Assembly: GCA_958298945.1 (NCBI GenBank)
Contig: CATQJD010000119.1
Span: 18,656-82,655 of the forward strand
Direction of reading: 5' to 3'
Source: Atherix ibis
Lineage: Eukaryota > Arthropoda > Insecta > Diptera > Athericidae
Length of the DNA: 64,000 nt
Shown: positions 9,772-23,284 of the stretch, piece by piece
Position numbering within the stretch: position 1 is the stretch's first letter
Layout: the number at the start of each line of letters is the position of its first letter
Translations under genes and position numbers: made by a program
Notes under the pieces: generated by a model
The model's database searches: none
Told to the model about the DNA's origin: nothing
The model's input: the letters and a program-made list of their open reading frames with translations, nothing else

Positions 9772-11208
9772 TCTCAAAACCACCAACAAAAATTTATCCA
9801 GAAAGAATTTTCTCATTCCAATGAGAATAATATGAATTGGAGAAGCTTTGCCTGAAAGTGCACAATCATACCCCAAACAAACATCTCCAAAAAACCACCA
9901 TTTTCATAGAGAAAAACAAATTTTAAGAGAAAGTGGACTCAGTGTAATAATTGTTGCCTCCTATTTTTTGAGAAAACTGGGTGCCTGGTGTAAAAATTGG
10001 ATTTTCGTGAATATTGTCACAAATTTTCGAATTTTTGTGGTTTTTTGCATATCTTTAGGTGGTCAATTTATTTTGCTTTCAGTAAATAAAAAATTTAATT
10101 TTAGGCAATTTTTTTTTAATAGTGCTCACAAAAATTTATTCTGAAAGGATATTCCTTTTTCGATCAGGATAATATGGATCTAGAAGGCTATGTTAAAGTG
10201 TATGTAATGAAACCATGAAACAAATTGCCATTTTTATCCAAAAAAGCAAACTTTATTTTTAAAAAAATACAGCGAACTTTAGGTATTTTTTTTTAAAACG
10301 CCTGGAAAAAATTTTCCTGTAAGGACTTTTTTAGTCCGATCAGGATAATAAGAATAATTATTAGTTTCACATATGTATGCGCATTAACATCATTAAACAA
10401 ATTTTCGAAAAAATTTCCTTTTTCATAGAAAAATAGAAATTTAAAAAAAAATTTAATGATCTTTTGGCAAATTTTTCTCAAAACTCCCACCACAATTTAT
10501 CGTGACATGTCATTTTCGTTCCAATCATTATATTAAGAGTCATAGAAGGTTTGCCTGAAAGTGTGCAATGACACCACAATATAAATTCTAAAAAACCTTA
10601 ATTTTTATACAAAAAAAACGAATTTTAATAAAGAAAACAATTAATTTTATGAATTTTTTCTCAAAATCACCAACAAAAATTTATCCAGAAAGGATATTCT
10701 CATTCCAATCGAAAAAATATGTATTGGAGAAGCTTTGCCTGAAAGTACGCAATGACACCATAAAAACAATTCTAAAAACCTTAATTTGTATACAAAAAAA
10801 ACGAATTTTAAGAAAGAAAACTATAAATTTTATGAATTTTTTCTCAAAATCACCAACAAAAATTTATCCAGAAAGGATATTCTCATTCCAATCGAGAAAA
10901 TATGTATTTGAGAAGCTTTGCCTAAAAGTACGCAATGACACCATAAAAACAATTCTAAAAACCTTAATTTGTATAAAAAAAAAAACGAATTTTAGGAAAG
11001 AAAACTATAAATTTTATGAATTTTTTCTCAAAATCACCAACAAAAATTTATCCAGAAAGGATATTCTCATTCCAATCGAGAAAATATGCATTGGAGAAGC
11101 TTTGCCTAAAAGTACGCAATGACACCATAAAAACAATTCTAAAAACCTTAATTTTTATACAAAAAAAATGAATTTTAAGAAAGAAAACCATAAATTTTAT
11201 GAATTTTT
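9772..11208 (+). repeat. HOR unit U7 (core + 3 M monomers)
   Basis: M subtypes are A-B-C. The final C carries the ACAATTC ending typical of F, so it looks like a C/F hybrid. D3 starts with CCCACCACAATT where other units have CCCACCGAAATT. Confidence 0.88.
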
Positions 11209-13194
11209 TCTCAAAACCACCAACAAAAATTTATCCAGAAAGAATTTTCTCATTCCAATGAGAATAATATGAATTGGAGAAGCTTTGCCTGAAAGTGCAC
11301 AATCATACCCCAAACAAACATCTCCAAAAAACCACCATTTTCATAGAGAAAAACAAATTTTAAGAGAAAGTGGACTCAGTGTAATAATTGTTGCCTCCTA
11401 TTTTTTGAGAAAACTGGGTGCCTGGTGTAAAAATTGGATTTTCGTGAATATTGTCACAAATTTTCGAATTTTTGTGGTTTTTTGCATATCTTTAGGTGGT
11501 CAATTTATTTTGCTTTCAGTAAATAAAAAATTTAATTTTAGGCAATTTTTTTTTAATAGTGCTCACAAAAATTTATTCTGAAAGGATATTCCTTTTTCGA
11601 TCAGGATAATATGGATCTAGAAGGCTATGTTAAAGTGTATGTAATGAAACCATGAAACAAATTGCCATTTTTATCCAAAAAAGCAAACTTTATTTTTAAA
11701 AAAATACAGCGAACTTTAGGTATTTTTTTTTAAAACGCCTGGAAAAAATTTTCCTGTAAGGACTTTTTTAGTCCGATCAGGATAATAAGAATAATTAGTA
11801 GTTTCACATATGTATGCGCATTAACATCATTAAACAAATTTTCGAAAAAATTTCCTTTTTCATAGAAAAATAGAAATTTAAAAAAAAATTTAATGATCTT
11901 TTGGCAAATTTTTCTCAAAACTCCCACCGAAATTTATCGTGACATGTCATTTTCCTTCCAATCATTATATTAAGAGTCATAGAAGGTTTGCCTGAAAGTG
12001 TGCAATGACACCACAAAATAAATTCTAAAAAACCTTAATTTTTATACAAAAAAACGAATTTTAATAAAGAAAACAATTAATTTTATGAATTTTTTCTTAA
12101 AATCACCAACAAAAATTTATCCAGAAAGGATATTCTCATTCCAATCGAGAAAATATGTATTGGAGAAGCTTTGCCTGAAAGTACGCAATGACACCATAAA
12201 AACCGTTCTAAAAACCTTAATTTTTATACAAAAAAAACGAATTTTAATAAAGAAAACAATTAATTTTATGAATTTTTTCTCAAAATCACCAACAAAAATT
12301 TATCCAGAAAGGATATTCTCATTCCAATCGAGAAAATATTTATTGGAGAAGTTTTGCCTGAAAGTACGCAATGACACCATAAAAACAATTCTAAAAACCT
12401 TAATTTGTATACAAAAAAAAACGAATTTTAAGAAAGAAAACTATAAATTTTATGAATTTTTTCTCAAAATCACCAACAAAAATTTATCCAGAAAGGATAT
12501 TCTCATTCCAATCGAGAAAATATGTATTGAAGAAGCTTTGCCTAAAAGTACGCAATGACACCATAAAAACAATTCTAAAAACCTTAATTTGTATACAAAA
12601 AAAAACGAATTTTAGGAAAGAAAACTATAAATTTTATGAATTTTTTCTCAAAATCACCAACAAAAATTTATCTAGAAAGGATATTCTCATTCCAATCGAG
12701 AAAATATGCATTGGAGAAGCTTTGCCTAAAAGTACGCAATGACACCATAAAAACCGTTCTAAAAACCTTAATTTTTATACAAAAAAAACGAATTTTAATA
12801 AAGAAAACAATTAATTTTATGATTTTTTTCTAAAAATCACCAACAAAAATTTATCCAGAAAGGATATTCTCATTCCAATCGAGAAAATATGCAGTGGAGA
12901 AGCTTTGCCTAAAAGTACGCAATGACACCATAAAAACCGTTCTAAAAACCTTAATTTTTATACAAAAAAAACGAATTTTAAGAAAGAAAACCATAAATTT
13001 TATGAATTTTTTCTCAAAATCACCAACAAAAATTTATCCAGAAATGATATTCTCATTCCAATCGAGCAAATATGCATTGGAGAAGCTTTGCCTGAAAGTA
13101 CGCAATGACACCATAAAAACAATTCTAAAAACCTTAATTTTTATACAAAAAAAATGAATTTTAAGAAAGAAAACCATAAATTTTATGAATTTTT
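11209..13194 (+). repeat. HOR unit U8 (core + 6 M monomers)
   Basis: The M series is an A/E hybrid, then A, B, C, E and F. One monomer near 12350 has GAAGTTTTGCC and so has lost the AAGCTT site. One near 12671 has gained a TCTAGA site. The unit is 1986 bp. Confidence 0.88.
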
Positions 13195-14630
13195 TCTCAA
13201 AACCACCAACAAAAATTTATCCAGAAAGAATTTTCTCATTCCAATGAGAATAATATGAATTGGAGAAGCTTTGCCTGAAAGTGCACAATCATACCCCAAA
13301 CAAACATCTCCAAAAAACCACCATTTTCATATAGAAAAACAAATTTTAAGAGAAAGTGGACTCAGTGTAATAATTGTTGCCTCCTATTTTTTGAGAAAAC
13401 TGGGTGCCTGGTGTAAAAATTGGATTTTCGTGAATATTGTCACAAATTTTCGAATTTTTGTGGTTTTTTGCATATCTTTAGGTGGTCAATTTATTTTGCT
13501 TTCAGTAAATAAAAAATTTAATTTTAGGCAATTTTTTTTTAATAGTGCTCACAAAAATTTATTCTGAAAGGATATTCCTTTTTCGATCAGGATAATATGG
13601 ATCTAGAAGGCTATGTTAAAGTGTATGTAATGAAACCATGAAACAAATTGCCATTTTTATCCAAAAAAGCAAACTTTATTTTTAAAAAAATACAGCGAAC
13701 TTTAGGTATTTTTTTTTAAAACGCCTGGAAAAAATTTTCCTGTAAGGACTTTTTTAGTCCGATCAGGATAATAAGAATAATTATTAGTTTCACATATGTA
13801 TGCGCATTAACATCATTAAACAAATTTTCGAAAAAATTTCCTTTTTCATAGAAAAATAGAAATTTAAAAAAAAATTTAATGATCTTTTGGCAAATTTTTC
13901 TCAAAACTCCCACCGAAATTTATCGTGACATGTCATTTTCCTTCCAATCATTATATTAAGAGTCATAGAAGGTTTGCCTGAAAGTGTGCAATGACACCAC
14001 AAAATAAATTCTAAAAAACCTTAATTTTTATACAAAAAAACGAATTTTAATAAAGAAAACAATTAATTTTATGAATTTTTTCTCAAAATCACCAACAAAA
14101 ATTTATCCAGAAAGGATATTCTCATTCCAATCGAGAAAATATGCATTGGAGAAGCTTTGCCTAAAAGTACGCAATGACACTATAAAAACCGTTCTAAAAA
14201 CCTTAATTTTTATACAAAAAAAACGAATTTTAATAAAGAAAACAATTAATTTTATGAATTTTTTCTCAAAATCACCAACAAAAATTTATCCAGAAAGGAT
14301 ATTCTCATTCCAATCGAGAAAATATGCATTGGAGAAGCTTTGCCTAAAAGTACGCAATGACACCATAAAAACCGTTCTAAAAACCTTAATTTTTATACAA
14401 AAAAAACGAATTTTAAGAAAGAAAACCATAAATTTTATGAATTTTTTCTCAAAATCACCAACAAAAATTTATCCAGAAATGATATTCTCATTCCAATCGA
14501 GAAAATATGCATTGGAGAAGCTTTGCCTGAAAGTACGCAATGAAACCATAAAAACAATTCTAAAGACCTTAATTTGTATACAAAAAAAAACGAATTTTAA
14601 GAAAGAAAACTATAAATTTTATGAATTTTT
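13195..14630 (+). repeat. HOR unit U9 (core + 3 M monomers)
   Basis: M subtypes are E-E-F. The F monomer has GCAATGAAACC, a mark also found at the ends of U13 and U17. Its tail contains a tract copied from a different monomer context, annotated at 14561. Confidence 0.88.
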
Positions 14631-14638
14631 TCCCAAAA
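14561..14638 (+). repeat. Probable gene-conversion tract at the U9/U10 border
   Basis: From TAAAGACC to TCCCAAAA this ~78 bp stretch reads the same as 20494-20572 and 28263-28340, which lie inside 14-monomer runs. It includes the rare marks TAAAGACC and TTTTTTCCCAAAA and the B-type linker. Here, however, it leads into an N block (CCACCAAC) rather than an M monomer. Transfer by gene conversion or a crossover joint is inferred. Confidence 0.65.
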
Positions 14639-16067
14639 CCACCAACAAAAATTTATCCAGAAAGAATTTTCTCATTCCAATGAGAATAATATGAATTGGA
14701 GAAGCTTTGCCTGAAAGTGCACAATCATACACCAAACAAACATCTCCAAAAAACCACCATTTTCATAGAGAAAAACAAATTTTAAGAGAAAGTGGACTCA
14801 GTGTAATAATTGTTGCCTCCTATTTTTTGAGAAAACTGGGTGCCTGGTGTAAAAATTGGATTTTCGTGAATATTGTCACAAATTTTCGAATTTTTGTGGT
14901 TTTTTGCATATCTTTAGGTGGTCAATTTATTTTGCTTTCAGTAAATAAAAAAATTAATTTTAGGCAATTTTTTTTTAATAGTGCTCACAAAAATTAATTC
15001 TGAAAGGATATTCCTTTTTCGATCAGGATAATATGGATCTAGAAGGCTATGTTAAAGTGTATGTAATGAAACCATGAAACAAATTGCCATTTTTATCCAA
15101 AAAAGCAAACTTTATTTTTAAAAAAATACAGCGAACTTTAGGTATTTTTTTTTAAAACGCCTGGAAAAAATTTTCCTGTAAGGACTTTTTTAGTCCGATC
15201 AGGATAATAAGAATAATTATTAGTTTCACATATGTATGCGCATTAACATCATTAAACAAGTTTTCGAAAAAATTTCCTTTTTCATAGAAAAATAGAAATT
15301 TAAAAAAAAATTTAATGATCTTTTGGCAAATTTTTCTCAAAACTCCCACCGAAATTTATCGTGACATGTCATTTTCCTTCCAAGCATTATATTAAGAGTC
15401 ATAGAATTTTTGCCTGAAAGTGTGCAATGACACCACAAAATAAATTCTAAAAAACCTTAATTTTTATACAAAAAAAAACGAATTTTAATAAAGAAAACAA
15501 TTAATTTTATGAATTTTTTCTCAAAATCACCAACAAAAATTTATCCAGAAAGGATATTCTCATTCCAATCGAGAAAATATGCATTGGAGAAGCTTTGCCT
15601 AAAAGTACGCAATGACACCATAAAAACCGTTCTAAAAACCTTAATTTTTATACAAAAAAAACGAATTTTAATAAAGAAAACAATTAATTTTATGAATTTT
15701 TTCTCAAATTCACCAACAAAAATTTATCCAGAAAGGATATTCTCATTCCAATCGAGAAAATATGCATTGGAGAAGCTTTGCCTTAAAGTACGCAATGACA
15801 CCATAAAAACCGTTCTAAAAACCTTAATTTTTATACAAAAAAAACGAATTTAAAGAAAGAAAACCATAAATTTTATGAATTTTTTCTCAAAATCACCAAC
15901 AAAAATTTATCCAGAAATGATATTCTCATTCCAATCGAGAAAATATGCATTGGAGAAGCTTTGCCTGAAAGTACGCAATGACACCATAAAAACAATTCTA
16001 AAAACCTTAATTTTTATACAAAAAAAATTAATTTTAAGAAATAAAACCATAAATTTTATGAATTTTT
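14631..16067 (+). repeat. HOR unit U10 (core + 3 M monomers)
   Basis: M subtypes are E-E-F. Marks: N has CATACACCAAAC (shared with U14 and U18); D1 starts with AAATTAATTCTG (shared with U14); D2 has AACAAGTTTTCG and D3 has GAATTTTTGCC (both shared with U18 and U23). The second E monomer has CTCAAATTCACC, again in U14 and U18. Confidence 0.9.
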
Positions 16068-17320
16068 TCTCAAAACCACCAACAAAAATTTATCCAGAAA
16101 GAATTTTCTCATTCCAATGAGAATAATATGAATTGGAGAAGCTTTGCCTGAAAGTGCACAATCATACCCCAAACAAACATCTCCAAAAAACCACCATTTT
16201 CATAGAGAAAAACAAATTTTAAGAGAAAGTGGACTCAGTGTAATAATTGTTGCCTCCTATTTTTTGAGAAAACTGGGTGCCTGGTGTAAAAATTGGATTT
16301 TCGTGAATATTGTCACAAATTTTCGAATTTTTGTGGTTTTTTGCATATCTTTAGGTGGTCAATTTATTTTGCTTTCAGTAAATAAAAAATTTAATTTAAG
16401 GCAACTTTTTTTTAATAGTGCTCACAAAAATTTATTCTGAAAGGATATTCCTTTTTCGATCAGGATAATATGGATCTAGAAGGCTATGTTAAAGTGTATG
16501 TAATAAAACCATGAAACAAATTGCCATTTTTATCCAAAAAAGCAAACTTTATTTTTAAAAAAATACAGCGAACTTTAGGTATTTTTTTTTAAAACGCCTG
16601 GAAAAAATTTTCCTGTAAGGACTTTTTTAGTCCGATCAGGATAATAAGAATAATTATTAGTTTCACATATGTATGCGCATTAACATCATTAAACAAATTT
16701 TCGAAAAAATTTCCTTTTTCATAGAAAAATAGAAATTAAAAAAAAAATTTAATGATCTTTTGGCAAATTTTTCTCAAAACTCCCACCGAAATTTATCGTG
16801 ACATGTCATTTTCCATCCAATCATTATATTAAGAGTCATAGAAGGTTTGCCTGAAAGTGTGCAATGACACCACAAAATAAATTCTAAAAAACCTTAATTT
16901 TTATACAAAAAAAACGAATTTTAATAAAGAAAACAATTAATTTTATGAATTTTTTCTCAAAATCACCAACAAAAATTTATCCAGAAAGGATATTCTCATT
17001 CCAATCGAGAAAATATGCATTGGAGAAGCTTTGCCTAAAAGTACGCAATGACACCATAAAAACCGTTCTAAAAACCTTAATTTTTATACAAAAAAAATGA
17101 ATTTTAAGAAAGAAAACCATAAATTTTATGAATTTTTTCTCAAAATCACCAACAAAAATTTATCCAGAAATGATATTCTCATTCCAATCGAGAAAATATG
17201 CATTGGAGAAGCTTTGCCTGAAAGTACGTAATGACACCATAAAAACAATTCTAAAAACCTTAATTTTTGTACAAAAAAAATGAATTTTAAGAAAGAAAAC
17301 CATAAATTTTATGAATTTTT
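16068..17320 (+). repeat. HOR unit U11 (core + 2 M monomers)
   Basis: M subtypes are E-F. Marks shared with U15 and U19 are AATTTAAGGCAAC in X, GTAATAAAACC in D1 and TTTTCCATCCAATC in D3. Confidence 0.9.
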
Positions 17321-18393
17321 TCTCAAAACCACCAACAAAAATTTATCCAGAAAGAATTTTCTCATTCCAATGAGAATAATATGAATTGGAGAAGCTTTGC
17401 CTGAAAGTGCACAATCATACCCCAAACAAACATCTCCAAAAAACCACCATTTTCATAGAGAAAAACAAATTTTAAGAGAAAGTGGACTCAGTGTAATAAT
17501 TGTTGCCTCCTATTTTTTGAGAAAACTGGGTGCCTGGTGTAAAAATTGGATTTTCGTGAATATTGTCACAAATTTTCGAATTTTTGTGGTTTTTTGCATA
17601 TCTATCTTTAGGTGGTCAATTTATTTTGCTTTCAGTAAATAAAAAATTTAATTTTAGGCAATTTTTTTTTAATAGTGCTCACAAAAATTTATTCTGAAAG
17701 GATATTCCTTTTTCGATCAGGATAATATGGATCTAGAAGGCTATGTTAAAGTGTATGTAATGAAACCATGAAACAAATTGCCATTTTTATCCAAAAAAGC
17801 AAACTTTATTTTTAAAAAAATACAGCGAACTTTAGGTATTTTTTTTAAAACGCCTGGAAAAAATTTTCCTGTAAGGACTTTTTTAGTCCGATTAGGATAA
17901 TAAGAATAATTATTAGTTTCACATATGTATGCGCATTAACATCATTAAACAAATTTTCGAAAAAATTTCCTTTTTCATAGAAAAATAGAAATTTAAAAAA
18001 AAATTTAATGATCTTTTGGTAAATTTTTCTCAAAACTCCCACCGAAATTTATCGTGACGTGTCATTTTCCTTCCAATTATTATATTAAGAGTCATAGAAG
18101 GTTTGCCTGAAAGTGTGCAATGACACCACAAAATAAATTCTAAAAAACCTTAATTTTTATACAAAAAAAAAGAAATTTTAATAAAGAAAACAATTAATTT
18201 TAGGAATTTTTTCTCAAAATCACCAACAAAAATTTATCCAGAAAGGATATTCTCATTCCAATCGAAAAAATATGTATTGGAGAAGCTTTGCCTGAAAGTA
18301 CGCAATGACACCATAAAAACAATTCTAAAACCTTAATTTTTATACAAAAAAAATGAATTTTAAGAAAGAAAACCATAAATTTTATGAATTTTT
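17321..18393 (+). repeat. HOR unit U12 (core + 1 M monomer); shortest unit
   Basis: This is the minimal unit, 1073 bp. X has a 4 bp tandem duplication (CATATCTATCTTTAGG near 17597), found again only in U16. The single M monomer starts as subtype A and ends as subtype F (CTAAAACCTTAATTTTTATAC region). It looks like the product of an exact three-monomer loss relative to U16. Confidence 0.9.
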
Positions 18394-21300
18394 TCTCAAA
18401 ACCACCAACAAAAATTTATCCAGAAAGAATTTTCTCATTCCAATGAGAATAATATGAATTGGAGAAGCTTTGCCTGAAAGTGCACAATCATACCCCAAAC
18501 AAACATCTCCAAAAAACCACCATTTTCATAGAGAAAAACAAATTTTAAGAGAAAGTGGACTCAGTGTAATAATTGTTGCCTCCTATTTTTTGAGAAAACT
18601 GGGTGCCTGGTGTAAAAATTGGATTTTCGTGAATATTGTCACAAATTTTCGAATTTTTGTGGTTTTTTGCATATCTTTAGGTGGTCAATTTATTTTGCTT
18701 TCAGTAAATAAAAAATTTAATTTTAGGCAATTTTTTTTTAATAGTGCTCACAAAAATTTATTCTGAAAGGATACTCCTTTTTCGATCAGGATAATATGGA
18801 TCTAGAAGGCTATGTTAAAGTGTATGTAATGAAACCATGAAACAAATTGCCATTTTTATCCAAAAAAGCAAACTTTATTTTTAAAAAAATACAGCGAACT
18901 TTAGGTATTTTTTTTAAAACGCCTGGAAAAAATTTTCCTGTAAGGACTTTTTTAGTCCGATTAGGATAATAAGAATAATTATTAGTTTCACATATGTATG
19001 CGCATTAACATCATTAAACAAATTTTCGAAAAAATTTCCTTTTTCATAGAAAAATAGAAATTTAAAAAAAAATTTAATGATCTTTTGGTAAATTTTTCTC
19101 AAAACTCCCACCGAAATTTATCGTGACGTGTCATTTTCCTTCCAATCATTATATTAAGAGTCATAGAAGGTTTGCCTGAAAGTGTGCAATGACACCACAA
19201 AATAAATTCTAAAAAACCTTAATTTTTATACAAAAAAAACGAATTTTAATAAAGAAAACAATTAATTTTATGAATTTTTTCTCAAAATCACCAACAAAAA
19301 TTTATCCAGAAAGGATATTCTCATTCCAATCGAGAAAATATGTATTGGAGAAGCTTTGCCTGAAAGTACGTAATGACACCATAAAAACAATTCTAAAAAC
19401 CTTAATTTGTATACAAAACAAAACGAATTTTAAGAAAGAAAACTATAAATTTTATGAATTTTTTCTCAAAATCACCAACAAAAATTTATCCAGAAAGGAT
19501 ATTCTCATTCCAATCGAGAAAATATGTATTAGAGAAGCTTTGCCTGAAAGTACGCAATGACACCATAAAAACAATTCTAAAAACCTTAATTTGTATACAA
19601 AAAAAAACGAATTTTAAGAAAGAAAACTATAAATTTTATGAATTTTTTCTCAAAATCACCAACAAAAATTTATCCAGAAAGGATATTCTCATTCCAATCG
19701 AGAAAATATGCATTGGAGAAGCTTTGCCTAAAAGTACGCAATGACACCATAAAAACCGTTCTAAAACCCTTAATTTTTATACAAAAAAAACGAATTTTAA
19801 GAAAGAAAACCATAAATTTTATGAATTTTTTCTCAAAATCACCAACAAAAATTTATCCAGAAATGATATTCTCATTCCAATCGAGGAAATATGCATTGGA
19901 GAAGCTTTGCCTGAAAGTACGCAATGACACCATAAAAACAATTCTAAAAACCTTAATTTGTATACAAAACAAAACGAATTTTAAGAAAGAAAACTATAAA
20001 TTTTATGAATTTTTTCTCAAAATCACCAACAAAAATTTATCCAGAAAGGATATTCTCATTCCAATCGAGAAAATATGTTTTGGAGAAGCTTTGCCTGAAA
20101 GTACGCAATGACACCATAAAAACAATTCTAAAAACCTTAATTTGTATACAAAAAAAACGAATTTTAAGAAAGAAAACTATAAATTTTATGAATTTTTTCT
20201 CAAAATCACCAACAAAAATTTATCCAGAAAGGATATTCTCATTCCAATCGAGAAAATATGCATTGGAGAAGCTTTGCCTAAAAGTACGCAATGACACCAT
20301 AAAAACCGTTCTAAAACCCTTAATTTTTATACAAAAAAAACGAATTTTAAGAAAGAAAACCATAAATTTTATGAATTTTTTCTCAAAATCACCAACAAAA
20401 ATTTATCCAGAAATGATATTCTCATTCCAATCGAGGAAATATGCATTGGAGAAGCTTTGCCTGAAAGTACGCAATGACACCATAAAAACAATTCTAAAGA
20501 CCTTAATTTGTATACAAAAAAAAACGAATTTTAAGAAAGAAAACTATAAATTTTATGAATTTTTTCCCAAAATCACCAACAAAAATTTATCCAGAAAGGA
20601 TATTCTCATTCCAATCGAGAAAATATGTATTGGAGAAGCTTTGCCTGAAAGTACGCAATGACACCATGAAAACAATTCTAAAAACCTTAATTTGTATACA
20701 AAAAAAAACGAATTTTAGGAAAGAAAACTATAAATTTTATGAATTTTTTCTCAAAATCACCAACAAAAATTTATCCAGAAAGGATATTCTCATTCCAATC
20801 GAGAAAATATGCATTGGAGAAGCTTTGCCTAAAAGTACGCAATGACACCATAAAAACCGTTCTAAAAACCTTAATTTTTATACAAAAAAACGAATTTTAA
20901 TAAAGAAAACAATTAATTTTATGAATTTTTTCTCAAAATCACCAACAAAAATTTATCCAGAAAGGATATTCTCATTCCAATCGAGAAAATATGCATTGGA
21001 GAAGCTTTGCCTAAAAGTACGCAATGACACCATAAAAACAATTCTAAAAACCTTAATTTGTATACAAAAAAAAACGAATTTTAAGGAAGAAAACTATAAA
21101 TTTTATGAATTTTTTCTCAAAATCACCAACAAAAATTTATCCAGAAAGGATATTCTCATTCCAATCGAGAAAATATGTATTGGAGAAGCTTTGCCTGAAA
21201 GTACGCAATGACACCATAAAAACAATTCTAAAAACCTTAATTTGTATACAAAAAAAAAACGAATTTTAGGAAAGAAAACTATAAATTTTATGAATTTTTT

Positions 21301-21848
21301 CTCAAAATCACCAACAAAAATTTATCCAGAAAGGATATTCTCATTCCAATCGAGAAAATATGCATTGGAGAAGCTTTGCCTAAAAGTACGCAATGACACC
21401 ATAAAAACCGTTCTAAAAACCTTAATTTTTATACAAAAAAAACGAATTTTAATAAAGAAAACAATTAATTTTATGAATTTTTTCTCAAAATCACCAACAA
21501 AAATTTATCCAGAAAGGATATTCTCATTCCAATCGAGAAAATATGCATTGGAGAAGCTTTGCCTAAAAGTACGCAATGACACCATAAAAACCGTTCTAAA
21601 AACCTTAATTTTTATACAAAAAAAACGAATTTTAAGAAAGAAAACCATAAATTTTATGAATTTTTTCTCAAAATCACCAACAAAAATTTATCCAGAAGTG
21701 ATATTCTCATTCCAATCGAGAAAATATGCATTGGAGAAGCTTTGCCTGAAAGTACGCAATGAAACCATAAAAACAATTCTAAAAACCTTAATTTTTATAC
21801 AAAAAAAATGAATTTTAAGAAAGAAAACCATAAATTTTATGAATTTTT
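18394..21848 (+). repeat. HOR unit U13 (core + 14 M monomers)
   Basis: This 3455 bp unit holds an M run from about 19280. The order is A-B-C-F-B-C-F-B-C-E-B-C-E-F. The B-C-F trimer is repeated with a ~551 bp step; the rare spelling TACAAAACAAAACG occurs at about 19413 and 19964. The run is repeated almost base for base in U17. Confidence 0.9.
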
Positions 21849-23284
21849 TCTCAAAACCACCAACAAAAATTTATCCAGAAAGAATTTTCTCATTCCAATG
21901 AGAATAATATGAATTGGAGAAGCTTTGCCTGAAAGTGCACAATCATACACCAAACAAACATCTCCAAAAAACCACCATTTTCATAGAGAAAAACAAATTT
22001 TAAGAGAAAGTGGACTCAGTGTAATAATTGTTGCCTCCTATTTTTTGAGAAAACTGGGTGCCTGGTGTAAAAATTGGATTTTCGTGAATATTGTCACAAA
22101 TTTTCGAATTTTTGTGGTTTTTTGCATATCTTTAGGTGGTCAATTTATTTTGCTTTCAGTAAATAAAAAATTTAATTTTAGGCAATTTTTTTTTAATAGT
22201 GCTCACAAAAATTAATTCTGAAAGGATATTCCTTTTTCGATCAGGATAATATGGATCTAGAAGGCTATGTTAAAGTGTATGTAATGAAACCATGAAACAA
22301 ATTGCCATTTTTATCCAAAAAAGCAAACTTTATTTTTAAAAAAATACAGCGAACTTTAGGTATTTTTTTTTAAAACGCCTGGAAAAAATTTTCCTGTAAG
22401 GACTTTTTTAGTCCGATCAGGATAATAAGAATAATTATTAGTTTCACATATGTATGCGCATTAACATCATTAAACAAATTTTCGAAAAAATTTCTTTTTT
22501 CATAGAAAAATAGAAATTTAAAAAAAAATTTAATGATCTTTTGGCAAATTTTTCTCAAAACTCCCACCGAAATTTATCGTGACATGTCATTTTCCTTCCA
22601 ATCATTATATTAAGAGTCATAGAAGGTTTGCCTGAAAGTGTGCAATGACACCACAAAATAAATTCTAAAAAACCTTAATTTTTATACAAAAAAAACGAAT
22701 TTTAATAAAGAAAACAATTAATTTTATGAATTTTTTCTCAAAATCACCAACAAAAATTTATCCAGAAAGGATATTCTCATTCCAATCGAGAAAATATGCA
22801 TTGGAGAAGCTTTGCCTAAAAGTACGCAATGACACCATAAAAACCGTTCTAAAAACCTTAATTTTTATACAAAAAAAACGAATTTTAATAAAGAAAACAA
22901 TTAATTTTATGAATTTTTTCTCAAATTCACCAACAAAAATTTATCCAGAAAGGATATTCTCATTCCAATCGAGAAAATATGCATTGGAGAAGCTTTGCCT
23001 TAAAGTACGCAATGACACCATAAAAACCGTTCTAAAAACCTTAATTTTTATACAAAAAACACGAATTTAAAGAAAGAAAACCATAAATTTTATGAATTTT
23101 TTCTCAAAATCACCAACAAAAATTTATCCAGAAATGATATTCTCATTCCAATCGAGAAAATATGCATTGGAGAAGCTTTGCCTGAAAGTACGCAATGACA
23201 CCATAAAAACAATTCTAAAAACCTTAATTTTTATACAAAAAAAATTAATTTTAAGAAATAAAACCATAAATTTTATGAATTTTT
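21849..23284 (+). repeat. HOR unit U14 (core + 3 M monomers)
   Basis: Counterpart of U10, with CATACACC in N and AAATTAATTCTG in D1. It lacks the AACAAGTTTTCG and GAATTTTTGCC marks in D2 and D3 that U10 and U18 have. M subtypes are E-E-F, with CTCAAATTCACC in the second. Confidence 0.9.

Larger units (their letters stand above)
14631..21848 (+). repeat. Super-repeat copy 1 (U10-U13, ~7.2 kb)
   Basis: Four consecutive units with M counts 3-2-1-14 form a block repeated directly downstream with counts 3-2-4-14. Unit-specific marks recur in the same order: CATACACC, AATTTAAGGCAAC, CATATCTATC, GGATACTCC. The distance between equivalent points in copies 1 and 2 is about 7217 bp up to U12/U16 and 7767 bp after it. 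Confidence 0.88.

Noticed and set aside
14071..14694. Long open frames with tandem 61-residue repeats, possible repeat protein gene
   Set aside because: The frame depends on A-tract lengths that vary between monomers, and it runs through monomer borders without a promoter, consistent start or conserved end. It is reported as an observation only.
17597..17612. 4 bp duplication (ATCT) in X as a transposon target-site duplication
   Set aside because: The two copies are directly adjacent with nothing between them. Replication slippage is simpler, and the mark is useful only as a lineage tag (also in U16).
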